DNA of 62,833 nt. Source: a virus. Below, one piece after another: positions 25,783 to 35,698 of the stretch (positions are counted from its first letter, which is position 1; every line of letters begins with the position of its first letter). The notes below the pieces were generated by a model, which did not search any database, was not told where the DNA came from, and worked only from the letters and a program-made list of their open reading frames with translations. A program made the translations under genes and the position numbers. The stretch covers positions 1 through 62,833 of IMG/VR virus record IMGVR_UViG_3300023184_000120; one strand, written 5' to 3'.

Positions 25783-27480
25783 TTAACGTGAACGTACAGC
25801 GTTAGGGTTTACCGCATTGTCACTATACAGTTGTCCTTGACCGCCGCCAGCGGACGGCATACTTGCCATGTAAACTTCTGGTGTTGGGTACTTGGCTTTA
25901 AATTCTTCGCCTTTGGTTGTGTATTTACCGCCGATTGTAAGCGTTGTGTCACCAGCCATTTTTTCGTAAGCTGCTCGAGCGTTAAACATAAGTTTCTCTT
26001 GCTGAGTCAAATCGTAACCCTTGCGCAAAGCGCTTTCGGGAGAAGCTGAACCCAATTTTTCAAGGTAGCTAAGCTGACCCATAGTGTGCGCTTGTGCGCC
26101 AGCAACCGCAGATTGAATTCGGCCTTGGTTTTCTGTACTGGTTTTCCAAATCTCTCTAGCCGTCTGTGCATTGGTGTCTGCCACTTTTGTAAGCAAACCG
26201 ATACCCAATTCATCCATTTTGTTTTCGCTGTCAGCAATACGCTGCTTTAAAAGCAACAGTGTTTTGGTGTCGTCTTTGTCTTCTGCACGACGCGCTTGCT
26301 CAATATCGCCGCGCATTTTCATGTTTTCGCGTTCCATCTTTTTGATGTCTTTAAGCGCGTCGCCGTACTCTTTAACCGCAGGAATAGCTTCCTTCAGATT
26401 CTGCAAAGCATATTGTGAAGACCCGCCAGCGATGCCAAGGCCCGCCATAAAGATCGCCAGCCCAGCGGCTTTATCTTTTTCACCACCAGTAGCGGCGTCT
26501 TGTTTATCAAGCAGCTTCTCCAAACCTTCAAACGCTTTAGTCTGTGGTTTACTTTCTTCAAAAGTTCGAAGCAAGTCTTCGCCCTGTTTGGTCTGCCTGT
26601 CTCGAGCAGTAGCTAGTTCCATTTCAGCAGGGCTGTAATCTACAAACTTACCTGCTTGTTTTACCGCATCTTCTGCAGAAATAACTTTTGGAATAGAAAT
26701 AGAGCCTAGTCCTTGCTGTGCAGCAGGTGGGGGTGGTGGGGGCGGAGTGCCGCCCGCATCTATTGCTTTGCTCTGACCATAAGGAACAATTGGTGCAGGT
26801 TTAGGCGCAGTGGTAGTAGAGACGGGGGCTTCACCGCCACCAGCAACAGCTTCATAAGCTGCAATTGCTTCTTCTCTACTTGCAAATTTTTTGTTTGCCA
26901 AAGATCCAGCAATTGCTGGGTTGCCTCGTGAAGCCGAAGGAATATCTAACCACCATGACTGGCCACCATCGGTTGTGCGTACAAGTTGTTCACCTTTACC
27001 AGCAAACTTTTGAACAGCGCCCCCACCAGACATACGCATCACACCACCACCATCTTGGGCGTAATTGAACATGCCGCCCGTGTTGCCCATATTGTCTAGG
27101 CGTTGTGTTGTAACAGGTGCGTTGGTGCTTTCGTCAAAGCCTGCAATACCGCCATCAGCCAAGTGCCGCATGTTGGGTGCAGGGATACGCGCTATGCCTT
27201 GGTTTTCTGGTAACTGTGTTTGAGCCATTACAGGTGCAGGAGCCATCCCTGCAATGTCCTGATCTACAACCGTGGGTTGCTGTCCGGGATTTCCCTGTGC
27301 CGCCAAGCGCAAAGCTTTGCGGCGGTTTGACTCTGCGTTGGCCAGCGACACAATATATATGTCGTTTTTGTGCATGCGTGCGTAGTCCTGCAACGCGGAG
27401 TCAGGTTGAAGCTTAGCCAGCGTCTGAGTAATCAGATCGGCGTCAGGTGTGCCAATAGGAGTTTGTTGTGTAAAAGCCAT
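25783..27480 (-). CDS. Putative internal virion protein (565 aa)
   Basis: Helical ends and a low-complexity middle with a Pro-rich run (eight Pro near residue 250). Two short GG motifs occur (LADGGIAGF and SGGGAVQKFAGKG), like those in the neighbouring virion proteins. The C-terminal half is coiled-coil. Its position between two other large late proteins suggests an ejected internal protein. No enzymatic motif was seen. The gap 25713-25782 before the giant gene holds no clear promoter or terminator. Confidence 0.7.
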   Translation of the reverse strand: MAFTQQTPIGTPDADLITQTLAKLQPDSALQDYARMHKNDIYIVSLANAESNRRKALRLAAQGNPGQQPTVVDQDIAGMAPAPVMAQTQLPENQGIARIPAPNMRHLADGGIAGFDESTNAPVTTQRLDNMGNTGGMFNYAQDGGGVMRMSGGGAVQKFAGKGEQLVRTTDGGQSWWLDIPSASRGNPAIAGSLANKKFASREEAIAAYEAVAGGGEAPVSTTTAPKPAPIVPYGQSKAIDAGGTPPPPPPPAAQQGLGSISIPKVISAEDAVKQAGKFVDYSPAEMELATARDRQTKQGEDLLRTFEESKPQTKAFEGLEKLLDKQDAATGGEKDKAAGLAIFMAGLGIAGGSSQYALQNLKEAIPAVKEYGDALKDIKKMERENMKMRGDIEQARRAEDKDDTKTLLLLKQRIADSENKMDELGIGLLTKVADTNAQTAREIWKTSTENQGRIQSAVAGAQAHTMGQLSYLEKLGSASPESALRKGYDLTQQEKLMFNARAAYEKMAGDTTLTIGGKYTTKGEEFKAKYPTPEVYMASMPSAGGGQGQLYSDNAVNPNAVRSR

Positions 27481-27482
27481 GT

Positions 27483-28526
27483 TTAATCCTGACCCATTCT
27501 ATAAATAGCTAACTCAGCCAAACCAGCAGGACGATCACCAACGGATCCGCCTTCCGCAAACATACCTAGCTTGCTTGCTCCAATTGCCGCCGTGCCCAAA
27601 CCCGCCGCCTGAGACAACATTGAAGGGGGTGTCTGGTATATAGATGAAGACTGCTGAGTCAATGGCAAGCCGCGCAGAATGTCGGACATGAAGCCCATCT
27701 GTTTGTATGGCGAGTTCTGGTAATTCAGGAAGTCCTGATACTGATTGTTCAGAATGTTCTGTTGTTGCTGTTGTTGCTGCAAACCATACTGGTTCTGCAT
27801 CTGGTTGATGCCCATGTTCTGCTGGTACTGAGTGTTACCCAACTGACCCAAAGCATTTGCGCCTGTCAGCGCTGTTTGTAGACCTTGAAGTCCCAAGCCT
27901 GCGCCAAACTGGCCTTGTTGTGCATTAAGGTTAGCCGCCGCTTGAGTAGCCCCCTGCTCTTGGTTGAACTGCCCCATGCCTTGGGTATACGCGGCTTGCT
28001 GGCCTTGTGCGTAAATATCACCTAATTGACGGTTTAAATTGCCCCTAGCTTGGCCACGCATCAGATAGTCACCACTACCCCCAAACGCGCCTGCACGGGC
28101 GGCTTGGGCACCTTGGGCTTGACTGGCAATAGCCGCTTGACGCGTTGCATCTTGCTGTTGGCGTGCCACCACATTGTTCATGTAGGGCGACATGTAGCTC
28201 TCGGCCATGCCGGGGCTTGTAAACGATTTAGTTTGGAATGGGTTGTATGTATACCCAGTATTGAGCGCACCCAAGCCAGCGGAACCCGCCATAGCCGTTG
28301 CATCTTGCAACTGGGGAGAACCCTGCATCAATGCCGCATTGTCATAGGACATCTGCTGTAAAGGCGCAAACTGCGCTTGACGCTCACCCATGTACTGCTG
28401 ATATGGGTTCTGTGAAGGGTCAGTGTAGCTTTGCGCGGCGCCCAGCAGGTTTTCGACATACGGCTTGGCGTAGTCGGGGATTGAGGTTTGCGATATTTGC
28501 TGTTGCGAGAGTTGTGGTTCAGCCAT
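27483..28526 (-). CDS. Gln/Ala-rich internal virion protein (347 aa)
   Basis: Composition dominated by Gln, Ala, Gly and Asn, with Q-rich helices (including a run of seven Gln) and no enzyme motif. The C terminus carries GMFAEGGSVGDRPAGLAEL, a FAEGG motif seen in several late proteins here. Similar Q-rich proteins are internal or ejection proteins of short-tailed phages. It lies 3 nt upstream of the 565-aa gene in the same transcript. Confidence 0.7.
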   Translation of the reverse strand: MAEPQLSQQQISQTSIPDYAKPYVENLLGAAQSYTDPSQNPYQQYMGERQAQFAPLQQMSYDNAALMQGSPQLQDATAMAGSAGLGALNTGYTYNPFQTKSFTSPGMAESYMSPYMNNVVARQQQDATRQAAIASQAQGAQAARAGAFGGSGDYLMRGQARGNLNRQLGDIYAQGQQAAYTQGMGQFNQEQGATQAAANLNAQQGQFGAGLGLQGLQTALTGANALGQLGNTQYQQNMGINQMQNQYGLQQQQQQQNILNNQYQDFLNYQNSPYKQMGFMSDILRGLPLTQQSSSIYQTPPSMLSQAAGLGTAAIGASKLGMFAEGGSVGDRPAGLAELAIYRMGQD

Positions 28527-28536
28527 GATCTATTCC

Positions 28537-31461
28537 TTAAGCGGGAAGATATTTGTCAGCGCGGCTGTTGGCCGCTACTTTGTTTTTGCCGGTGGTTGCA
28601 CCCCGCGCACGTTGCACACGATCCATCATGGCGTAAAGCTTCTTAGCGCCTGCATCTGTTGAGCCGTTACCTAACTCAGACACGATACGCGCAGGCACTA
28701 CAAACTCACCATCGGCAAGGCGTGCGGGTTGACTCTTAGCGCCAATCGTTGCGGGGATGCTGTCAGACACGCCATCACCGGGGCCTTTGAGCAAACGGCC
28801 ACCATCAGAGTAGCCACCCAATGTGCCAAGACCGCCACCAGAGTAGGGCATACCGCCCATAGCGTAAGCGCGTTGCAAGCCACCAGCAGCTTCGCCGGAA
28901 CCACCACCGTCACCACCACCTTGTGTGGTATCTATTTGGCTACTTGCAGCGGCGGCATCATCGGCTTTCTTTTTATCAGCTTCTGTTTTAGCTTTGGAAC
29001 CTGCGCGGAAGTCAGCGTACACGCTAGAAAGGCTTCGGTTTGTAGCGTCAGCGATCTGTTGGGCAGAAAGGTTGTTGGCTATTGCCCAGTCATACAAGGC
29101 TTGGCCAGACAGGGGGGTATCTTTTAAGGAACTCTTAATGTCATTCAATGACATGCTGTACGTCACGTTACCTTTGTCGTCGCGTCCGGGGGCTATGTAG
29201 TCAGGATTAGGATCCATCTTACCGGTGGCTTTATTGTATATGTATGGCAGGTTGCCCCTTGCCGGGTAGCCCAGCACTGCTGTAGCATAGTCTTGAGAAA
29301 GTTGGCCATCAAAACTGGATTTAGTGGGGTATGCGGCACCGGCTTTACCTGTAAGGTAATCGTACGCGGCTTTGGAATCACCACTCAAGCGGTTAACGTA
29401 TTTTTGAGTAAACTCTTCGGGGGTGTATGTTGGTGATGTGTAGCCCAGACTGCCACCACCTTTTTCATACATATCACGCAGGTTTTTAGAACCCGTGAAA
29501 CCGCCAACTGGGATGTTGGGGATACGTGGTGAAGATGTGATCGTGCGGTTAGGGTTAACCGTTGCGCCACCGCCAATTTGCGATGGGCCTGTGTTACCAG
29601 ACACACCTACGGGCAACGATGTTGCTGGCGCAGTATATAAATTTGTGGGTGTATCTTCAACAGTGGACGTATGCTGTGTTGCGTCTACATTTTTAACAAT
29701 TAACCCATTTTCTAAATGGTAGCCAGACGGTACTATTACGTCGTTACCACCACCGCCTGTAACTGTGGTTACTTTTGCTTGTGGCCCCATTAACTTAGAA
29801 GCTTGGTACAAGTCTAAATTAGATACTGGTGATCCCGTTTGTAGCCCCGCATAGTCTCTAAAGTTATTGTAAATATTTTCAGCCTTGGCGTATGTATTCA
29901 TTACATCTTTGTTGACTGCATCCTTGTACCATTGGGTTTTACGGTCAGCATCAGTTACCTCGCGGCCAAGAACATTTCGCACCCATTCATCAGCAATGTT
30001 GCTAGCATCTGCGGAAGAATACCCTGTGTACCCTTTTTGCGCATCTGCAAGGGATAGGCCAAAATTTCCTGTTTCTTTGTTTGCTTGCGCCCCTCTAATG
30101 AAGTCAGCATACATAGTGGCGCTGTCTTGATTTCCCGAAGTAAGTTGCTGTGTCCAATAAGCCATACCGTTGGGATCAGGATCACGTCCCAGTACATTGC
30201 GATAAACGGTAGCAACGGTAGCTGCGGCTTGTTCGGCAGTTGGGCGTCCTGTAGTTGTGGCCCCGGTTGTAGTTGCACCCGTTGCATTAGCCAAAGTAGC
30301 TAAACCGTTACCTGTAGTTGTAGTTGCGGTTGTATTTGCGGGTTGTAACGCGGCTAAGTTGGCGTTTGCAATGCTTGCGCGTTCTGCCTGCTCTCGACCA
30401 ATACGGGCTATAGCATCGGCGGGTGATTCTGTAGTAGCGGTAGCAGTATTAGCTTGCTGTGCGGGGGGTGTAAACAAGTTAATACCCAAACCAGCCAAAC
30501 CAGAAGTATCAAAACCTTTGTATGTGCTAGCTACATCTGCGGCGGTAATTTTGTTTGTTTGGGCAAGGTCATTAACTTTGCTGTAATCGCCTGCGGCATA
30601 AGCAGCATCTAGTTGGGTTTTGACATCACCACCAATTTCATAGTGCTTAACATCACCACCGCCAGCCAACGCAACAATACCGCCGCCATCTTTGTAACCA
30701 CGGTAGGGATCAGAGAAGCTTCGGCCACTTGTGTTAAACACGCCAGCATCGGTATTGGCAACATCTACAAACTGACGGCCATCCCAACGTTTCTCACGGA
30801 TTCTGCCGGGGCTTTGTACGGGTGCAATTTTGGTAGTTGTAGGAACCATCTGGTCAGCAACAATAGGGGCCGCTGCCGCTGCCAAAGGCATCATATTTTG
30901 TTTGGCAAAGTTCATTGCCGCTGAACCCGAATCTGTAACAGCCCCTAGACCCGCCCCAAGTTTGCTAACCATAGAAGTATCAGCAAGACGTTGTGACGCC
31001 ATTTTTCCAATTTCTTCTTCGCCCAGTTGTCCACTAGCAATTTCGGCGGCTTTATCTCTTGCAAGTTCGCTTGTAATTTGGCTAGACAACGCGCCTTCTC
31101 CAGCGCCCATTAGACTTGCGCCCAGACCCGCACCACCATATGCGCCCAAGCCAGCCATCAAGCCTTTGGACAAGCTACCTGTAGCTAATGCTGTTACACC
31201 TCCAACAGCCGCGCCTGCCATACCCGCAGACATCAAACCAAAACCAGCGGGGCCAAGGGCAAAACCTGCCAACATCGGCAACAACGATTTAAGAAAGTTA
31301 GCTTCGGGTAAACCCGTCTTGGGATTGATTGTGAGCGAGCCGCCATGTTTCATGGCCAAAGCTTGTAACCCCTGCACTTCGTGGGGGGTCATGTGGACAA
31401 GCATTGAATCGCCATTGCGACCCTTTGATGCCATGTGATCGGCTAGTACGTGCAGGCTCAT
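28537..31461 (-). CDS. Large virion protein with DUF4214-like repeats (974 aa)
   Basis: A Gly/Ala-rich hydrophobic stretch (about 60-150) looks membrane-active. Around 405-455 there is a DUF4214-like module (VYRNVLGRDPDPNGMAYW), with a second weaker copy near 490-515 (VRNVLGREVTDADRK). The middle contains Thr-rich linkers. The C terminus has an ARLADGEFVVPARIVSELGN segment found at the ends of many phage virion proteins, and GG motifs (GYKDGGGIVALAGGG). Probably an internal or ejected virion protein that contacts the envelope. Confidence 0.75.
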   Translation of the reverse strand: MSLHVLADHMASKGRNGDSMLVHMTPHEVQGLQALAMKHGGSLTINPKTGLPEANFLKSLLPMLAGFALGPAGFGLMSAGMAGAAVGGVTALATGSLSKGLMAGLGAYGGAGLGASLMGAGEGALSSQITSELARDKAAEIASGQLGEEEIGKMASQRLADTSMVSKLGAGLGAVTDSGSAAMNFAKQNMMPLAAAAAPIVADQMVPTTTKIAPVQSPGRIREKRWDGRQFVDVANTDAGVFNTSGRSFSDPYRGYKDGGGIVALAGGGDVKHYEIGGDVKTQLDAAYAAGDYSKVNDLAQTNKITAADVASTYKGFDTSGLAGLGINLFTPPAQQANTATATTESPADAIARIGREQAERASIANANLAALQPANTTATTTTGNGLATLANATGATTTGATTTGRPTAEQAAATVATVYRNVLGRDPDPNGMAYWTQQLTSGNQDSATMYADFIRGAQANKETGNFGLSLADAQKGYTGYSSADASNIADEWVRNVLGREVTDADRKTQWYKDAVNKDVMNTYAKAENIYNNFRDYAGLQTGSPVSNLDLYQASKLMGPQAKVTTVTGGGGNDVIVPSGYHLENGLIVKNVDATQHTSTVEDTPTNLYTAPATSLPVGVSGNTGPSQIGGGATVNPNRTITSSPRIPNIPVGGFTGSKNLRDMYEKGGGSLGYTSPTYTPEEFTQKYVNRLSGDSKAAYDYLTGKAGAAYPTKSSFDGQLSQDYATAVLGYPARGNLPYIYNKATGKMDPNPDYIAPGRDDKGNVTYSMSLNDIKSSLKDTPLSGQALYDWAIANNLSAQQIADATNRSLSSVYADFRAGSKAKTEADKKKADDAAAASSQIDTTQGGGDGGGSGEAAGGLQRAYAMGGMPYSGGGLGTLGGYSDGGRLLKGPGDGVSDSIPATIGAKSQPARLADGEFVVPARIVSELGNGSTDAGAKKLYAMMDRVQRARGATTGKNKVAANSRADKYLPA

Positions 31462-31495
31462 AGTTGCCTCTCAAAATGGGGGTTGTTTGATAATA

Positions 31496-32143
31496 TCATG
31501 CTGGGAGCGCAGACACAAATGAAAGTGTGGCTACAACCGAGGCTGTTGATGGTTTAGTTGGGGTGCCAGACGCCGCATACGTCGGTATAGTAAAAGTTGC
31601 AATCGTGGGCGACCAATAGATTTGAACATAATCACCCGCACCCATAGACAAAAAGTAGTTCCAGCCTTTGATGTCATGGGATGGATCACCGGGGTTTTTA
31701 CGAGCGGGAAGTCCAAGCACCCCCGTAGAACCCACAATGTCCGTGCCATTTTGCTTTAGCCAAATATACATGTCTTGCGGTGCGTTATCTAAGTTCTGTA
31801 TCTGCACACTAAACTGCAAGTTGTAAATGCCAGCGTTTTCTACAGTTATTTTTGACCCCGTTTGTAGCGACACTGCGTTAGAAAAGTCTGTGTTGGATAA
31901 CGTAAGCAGCGTGGCTGTATTGGCAGTTGTTGACTGGCTTGTGTAGCTAGAAAACGCCCCGTATGGAAACGCAATGTATTTACCGCCAGCGCCGCCAAAC
32001 AACTCTGTTAAAGCGTTCTGCAATTGATTAAAGTACAAACGCAAAATGTTAGTGAATTGATCCTGATAGCGCTGTTCGTACTCTTTCGTCCCAAGCGGTA
32101 AGCTAGGCGGTGCAGGGTTAATGATGCGGTTAGTTGTTGCCAT
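31496..32143 (-). CDS. Tail fibre/spike-like beta protein (215 aa)
   Basis: A helical N terminus (YEQRYQDQFTNILRLYFNQL) can anchor a trimer, followed by a beta-rich domain with a pattern like C1q/TNF jelly-rolls (AGIYNLQFSVQIQNLDNA, GAGDYVQIYW). Such domains end many phage fibres and head fibres. It lies between the 702-aa tail protein and the ejection-type genes. Probable host-surface contact protein. Confidence 0.7.
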   Translation of the reverse strand: MATTNRIINPAPPSLPLGTKEYEQRYQDQFTNILRLYFNQLQNALTELFGGAGGKYIAFPYGAFSSYTSQSTTANTATLLTLSNTDFSNAVSLQTGSKITVENAGIYNLQFSVQIQNLDNAPQDMYIWLKQNGTDIVGSTGVLGLPARKNPGDPSHDIKGWNYFLSMGAGDYVQIYWSPTIATFTIPTYAASGTPTKPSTASVVATLSFVSALPA

Positions 32144-32154
32144 CAGGGTTTACC

Positions 32155-34263
32155 CTATCTCCTGCCGTCAGGACGAATGTCAATTCTAGGAGCGCCAAGC
32201 TGCCAAGCGGTGTTAACTTGGTTTGACTCTACTTTAAAGATCATCTGACGACCGCGCATGCGTGTAAATATCTGGCCTGTAAACTCTTCGGTAATGTCGT
32301 ATGCACTGCTACTGGATACGGGTTGACTTGCGCTACTTGTTCTACCGGAGCCGGAGTTAGTCAAGCCATACAGCGTCATGGTTACTACGGGTACAGCACC
32401 ACTTGGGGAGTTAGAAGAGTCAGAGAAAGTCAAGTCCGGCAGCACGCGCCAGACGAACCCAAAGTTATGGCCGTCACCAATATCAAACTCAGATGAACTG
32501 ATATAAGCAGAAATTGCAGAATTAGTGCCCGTTGTATTGTCATTGATTCCGTCCTCATGGAAGACCAAGTTACCGGTAAGGGTTGAACTGTTATAAGGCG
32601 CGGCGACGGGGAAGGGCAGCAAGCCCGAGTCAAGCCAAGCAGTGCGGCTCATTGTGCCGTAGTACCAGACTTTTTCAAGGTAGTTGTACACCACATACTT
32701 ATCAACTGCGCTGCTACCAGAAGAGCAATAGAACCACCAGACCTCGTTGAAACCTTCGTTTGTACCGCAGAAAACTTGCAGTGCTTGCTCTTGGTTTAGG
32801 TCTTGGAATACGTAACGGCGCAAGTCACAGTTAAGCGTGTTAATGCGGCCATCGTAGGCATAGAACTTATCCACGCCCATCCAGTAAATAATGCCTGATG
32901 CAATTACAGCCGAGTTAGGACTCATGATTGAGATGTTGTCACCAAGAAGTTGTGGTGCCCATACGTAAGGAGGGCCGAGGTACTGGAGCGAGTAAACGCT
33001 GGAGTCTGTAAATATCACAATCTCTTGGCGAGTCTGAACCGTGGTCACAATCTGTGAGCCGTGAGATAGCCGGGTAAACCCTGCTTGGTTTGTAGCGTCT
33101 GGCGTCCAGTTGTAGGGGTCGTTCTGCCCAGACCAGCGGATTAGCATCGGGTCAATAGATGACTGCCCATAATCGTTACAACCAAACGCAATGATAAATC
33201 TTGACGAATCTGACACTGTTAAGTTGTTTTGTACAACAGGCACATCAACAATCAAAGACACATACACCCCTGTGCCAGTAGAAGATGTATTAACGACTGC
33301 CCCTGTAGAATCAAGCAAATTAAATGTCAAGCCACTTACGTTGTATGCGTAGTACGTAGTAGCCGCAGAGATACCTGTAGGTAGTGAGGAGGTAGCAGCA
33401 AACTGAAGAGCTGCGCCTTCTGTGTATTCAATAGTAGATGTAACAACCGTAGGTGAAGCGTTTGTAAACGATACCGTGCCGCCTAGCGTATTAAGCAGTA
33501 CACCGCGAGTGCTTACGCCGTTTGCCGCAGTCCAGTAATAAATACCATACCCACGTGGGCCGTACACTAAATCTTGGCCGTAGTTAATCTGGTTCCATAA
33601 ACGCAGGGCTGACGTTGAGGCTACACCATAACCCCATGTACCAATGGTTCCAGATGCCGGAGGAGGACTACCCCAAGACCCCGCGCCCCAGCCAACTAAC
33701 GGTACAGGAATAGCAGGGCCAACACCAATTTGATACGCAGCTACAACAGAAGCACCGCCTGTAGCGCCTGATGCAACCACCGTTGGGGAAGTTGAAATTG
33801 TGTATGTATTGGCTGTTAAAACCGTGACTTGAAACTGTGCATTAAGGGTCGTAGCATATGTGCCAGTAGCCCCAGAAAACGTAACAAAATCGCCCGTTAA
33901 ACAGCCATGATTTGTGTCTGTAACCGTAACAGTGGTCGTGCCATTTCCAGCAAACGTAACATCACCAGCGGCAGTTGTAGACCGGATAGGCGTAATGTCA
34001 AAATAAGCACCGCCTTGCTCAATGTAGAACTTAAGGTTTGTGCCTACGCCAATATAGTTAGCGCCAGAAAGAGACGACCAATTCCACAGTGACCTGCAAA
34101 CGCCTTGGTATGTGTAGCCTGAAATGGGTTGCCAGCCGCCAATAACTTCTGGAGTGCCTTGACGAAAACGCACTTTGTCGCACTCATACCAACCGCCCTC
34201 GGTGGTATATCGCGTGTTTTCGCGATTCACACCCGGCTTGAACAAAACTTTTTGTAATGGCAT
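32155..34263 (-). CDS. Putative tail nozzle/stabilisation protein (702 aa)
   Basis: Begins MPLQKVLFKPGVNRENTRYT and is beta-rich throughout with repeated Gly-Thr turns and Trp/Tyr strands, suggesting a beta-propeller or tail hub. Proteins with this N terminus are widespread in short-tailed phages next to virion genes. P22 gp10-like or T7 gp12-like nozzle function is an inference from size, fold pattern and the lack of a tail tube or tape measure gene. It follows the endolysin gene. Confidence 0.65.
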   Translation of the reverse strand: MPLQKVLFKPGVNRENTRYTTEGGWYECDKVRFRQGTPEVIGGWQPISGYTYQGVCRSLWNWSSLSGANYIGVGTNLKFYIEQGGAYFDITPIRSTTAAGDVTFAGNGTTTVTVTDTNHGCLTGDFVTFSGATGTYATTLNAQFQVTVLTANTYTISTSPTVVASGATGGASVVAAYQIGVGPAIPVPLVGWGAGSWGSPPPASGTIGTWGYGVASTSALRLWNQINYGQDLVYGPRGYGIYYWTAANGVSTRGVLLNTLGGTVSFTNASPTVVTSTIEYTEGAALQFAATSSLPTGISAATTYYAYNVSGLTFNLLDSTGAVVNTSSTGTGVYVSLIVDVPVVQNNLTVSDSSRFIIAFGCNDYGQSSIDPMLIRWSGQNDPYNWTPDATNQAGFTRLSHGSQIVTTVQTRQEIVIFTDSSVYSLQYLGPPYVWAPQLLGDNISIMSPNSAVIASGIIYWMGVDKFYAYDGRINTLNCDLRRYVFQDLNQEQALQVFCGTNEGFNEVWWFYCSSGSSAVDKYVVYNYLEKVWYYGTMSRTAWLDSGLLPFPVAAPYNSSTLTGNLVFHEDGINDNTTGTNSAISAYISSSEFDIGDGHNFGFVWRVLPDLTFSDSSNSPSGAVPVVTMTLYGLTNSGSGRTSSASQPVSSSSAYDITEEFTGQIFTRMRGRQMIFKVESNQVNTAWQLGAPRIDIRPDGRR

Positions 34264-34266
34264 CGG

Positions 34267-34710
34267 TCAATCCAGTAAAGCGCACTCGGCCGTGCGGCGT
34301 TTAAACAGACCCGGCAGTACCTTACCGCCACCTTTAGTCCAGAGCATCAGTTGTTCTTTTGCCCCTTCCCAATCATTGGCGTTGATTTTCCTCTTTAACG
34401 TGGAAGTCTGCAAGCGTCCTGTGCCCAAATTATAGGCGTAGTCCACTATGGCATTGCACTTACGAACGTCTGTAATCAGGCCCGGACAGTTACGCAGAAC
34501 ACCCGGTAGGTACGTATGCTCAAGCTCAATCATCAAAAGCGCCCGTGCCGTGGGTTCATCCATCGGTGGGTCTTCCAAAGTTACCTTGCGTTTGTCTGCG
34601 TAGTAGGTAGAACCGTACCCAATCGTAGCCACGCCAGCCGGACATAAATACGGCTTAGACCTGAAGCCCTCAAACTGACGGCATAGACTGGCGGCTAACT
34701 CTAGGTTCAT
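34267..34710 (-). CDS. Endolysin, GH24 (T4-type) lysozyme
   Basis: 147 residues. The catalytic pattern E14-x8-C23-x5-T29 is exact, in the segment FEGFRSKPYLCPAGVATIGYG with Cys in place of Asp, as in many phage GH24 enzymes. The hydrophobic core and C-terminal helices are intact. There is no N-terminal signal or SAR helix, so export depends on the holin. It cleaves peptidoglycan glycan strands. It overlaps the upstream gene by 4 nt. Confidence 0.95.
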   Translation of the reverse strand: MNLELAASLCRQFEGFRSKPYLCPAGVATIGYGSTYYADKRKVTLEDPPMDEPTARALLMIELEHTYLPGVLRNCPGLITDVRKCNAIVDYAYNLGTGRLQTSTLKRKINANDWEGAKEQLMLWTKGGGKVLPGLFKRRTAECALLD

Positions 34711-34934
34711 GCGTTTTTTTCTTTGAGTTTGGCTTCGGCTAATTCAATCGCTATCCATGTATTGCCTTCGGCTTTGTAGCTTAACGTTTCCACTTCATCT
34801 TTTGTCAGCCCAACCCATGTGCGCTGTGCTACTAATTCAGCAAATTGTTCAATGACAGGATCATGCCAATTAGTGTCGTGGTTTGGATTGTTACTGGCTA
34901 CTTTCCACATATGCTCAATTTCATTTCGTGTCAT
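34707..34934 (-). CDS. Small protein with WVGLT module (75 aa)
   Basis: The C-terminal half (TWVGLTKDEVETL ... AEAKLKEKNA) matches the end of the 4480-4686 protein, and the N-terminal half (MTRNEIEHMWKVASNN, EQFAELVAQ) resembles the start of the 4683-4952 protein. It therefore looks like a fusion of the two early-arm modules, sitting in the lysis cassette between holin and endolysin. Function unknown. Confidence 0.75.
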   Translation of the reverse strand: MTRNEIEHMWKVASNNPNHDTNWHDPVIEQFAELVAQRTWVGLTKDEVETLSYKAEGNTWIAIELAEAKLKEKNA

Positions 34935-35429
34935 TTACAAACCCCTTTTAGCCAATGTACGATCCAAAAACCAGAAATTTATTGTCCCACCCAGCAACGC
35001 TGAGAAGTCGGGCGACATGAACAGTTTAAACACTTCAGTTGCATCAAGCCCTGAGTTCATGCTTGACCACGCATACCAGATGTGAATAAACGTCCAGATC
35101 AGCAGAATCCAGTAAGTCACAACCGGACGCACAGAAGCTGACAGACTAGCCGCCCAACCACCAGCGGCTTTGACCATTGTGGCTTGTTGTTCTATGGCAG
35201 ACTGAAACGCATCCATAACGCCAACATCTACTGCGGCTTCCCGTTGAGCGCCAATCTCGGCTAACTTCTGCTGACCACGCAGTTGTTCAAGTTCGCACTG
35301 ACGGGCAAACATATTTAGCTCGTGCTGGCGCTCGTTCTTCTTGTCAAAGAACTTTAGGACTTCAGGAGCCAGACGGAACACACCGCCAAAGATGGAGCCT
35401 AGCAAGCCCCCAGAAAGAATGTCTAACAT
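34935..35429 (-). CDS. Holin, 3-TM family
   Basis: 164 residues. An amphipathic N terminus (MLDILSGGLLGSIFGGVFRL) and a charged coiled coil (KKNERQHELNMFARQ) are followed by hydrophobic segments at about 105-125 (PVVTYWILLIWTFIHIWYAW) and 145-160. This is the layout of the 'holin of 3TMs' family found next to phage endolysins. It forms membrane lesions that release the endolysin. Its start overlaps the end of the next upstream gene. Confidence 0.85.
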   Translation of the reverse strand: MLDILSGGLLGSIFGGVFRLAPEVLKFFDKKNERQHELNMFARQCELEQLRGQQKLAEIGAQREAAVDVGVMDAFQSAIEQQATMVKAAGGWAASLSASVRPVVTYWILLIWTFIHIWYAWSSMNSGLDATEVFKLFMSPDFSALLGGTINFWFLDRTLAKRGL

Positions 35430-35698
35430 TTGTGATCCTTGTGTTTAGGTCTATCGTCATCTGCCATTAATTTGATACCACTGAGGAAGCCAATCATCCC
35501 GCCTATCAAGGTGCTGAATGCTGGACTGAGCATCTTGAATATCTCGTGATTGTCGATTTGCTTGACGTAAAGGCCATACAGAAAGGCAAACACCATGCCC
35601 AAAACGGAGATGCACAGGGTGCTGGTTACCATGAACGTCACATAGAACGTAAGTTTTTCTTTCGTTTCCATCTGTGGGTTCTCTGGTTTCTTGGTCAT
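35423..35698 (-). CDS. Two-span membrane protein of lysis cassette (91 aa)
   Basis: Two hydrophobic segments (about residues 18-43 and 57-77) separated by a short loop, with a basic C-terminal tail (DDRPKHKDHK). The size and placement between a secreted small protein and the holin suggest an accessory or second holin. No family name can be given with confidence. Confidence 0.75.
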   Translation of the reverse strand: MTKKPENPQMETKEKLTFYVTFMVTSTLCISVLGMVFAFLYGLYVKQIDNHEIFKMLSPAFSTLIGGMIGFLSGIKLMADDDRPKHKDHKC

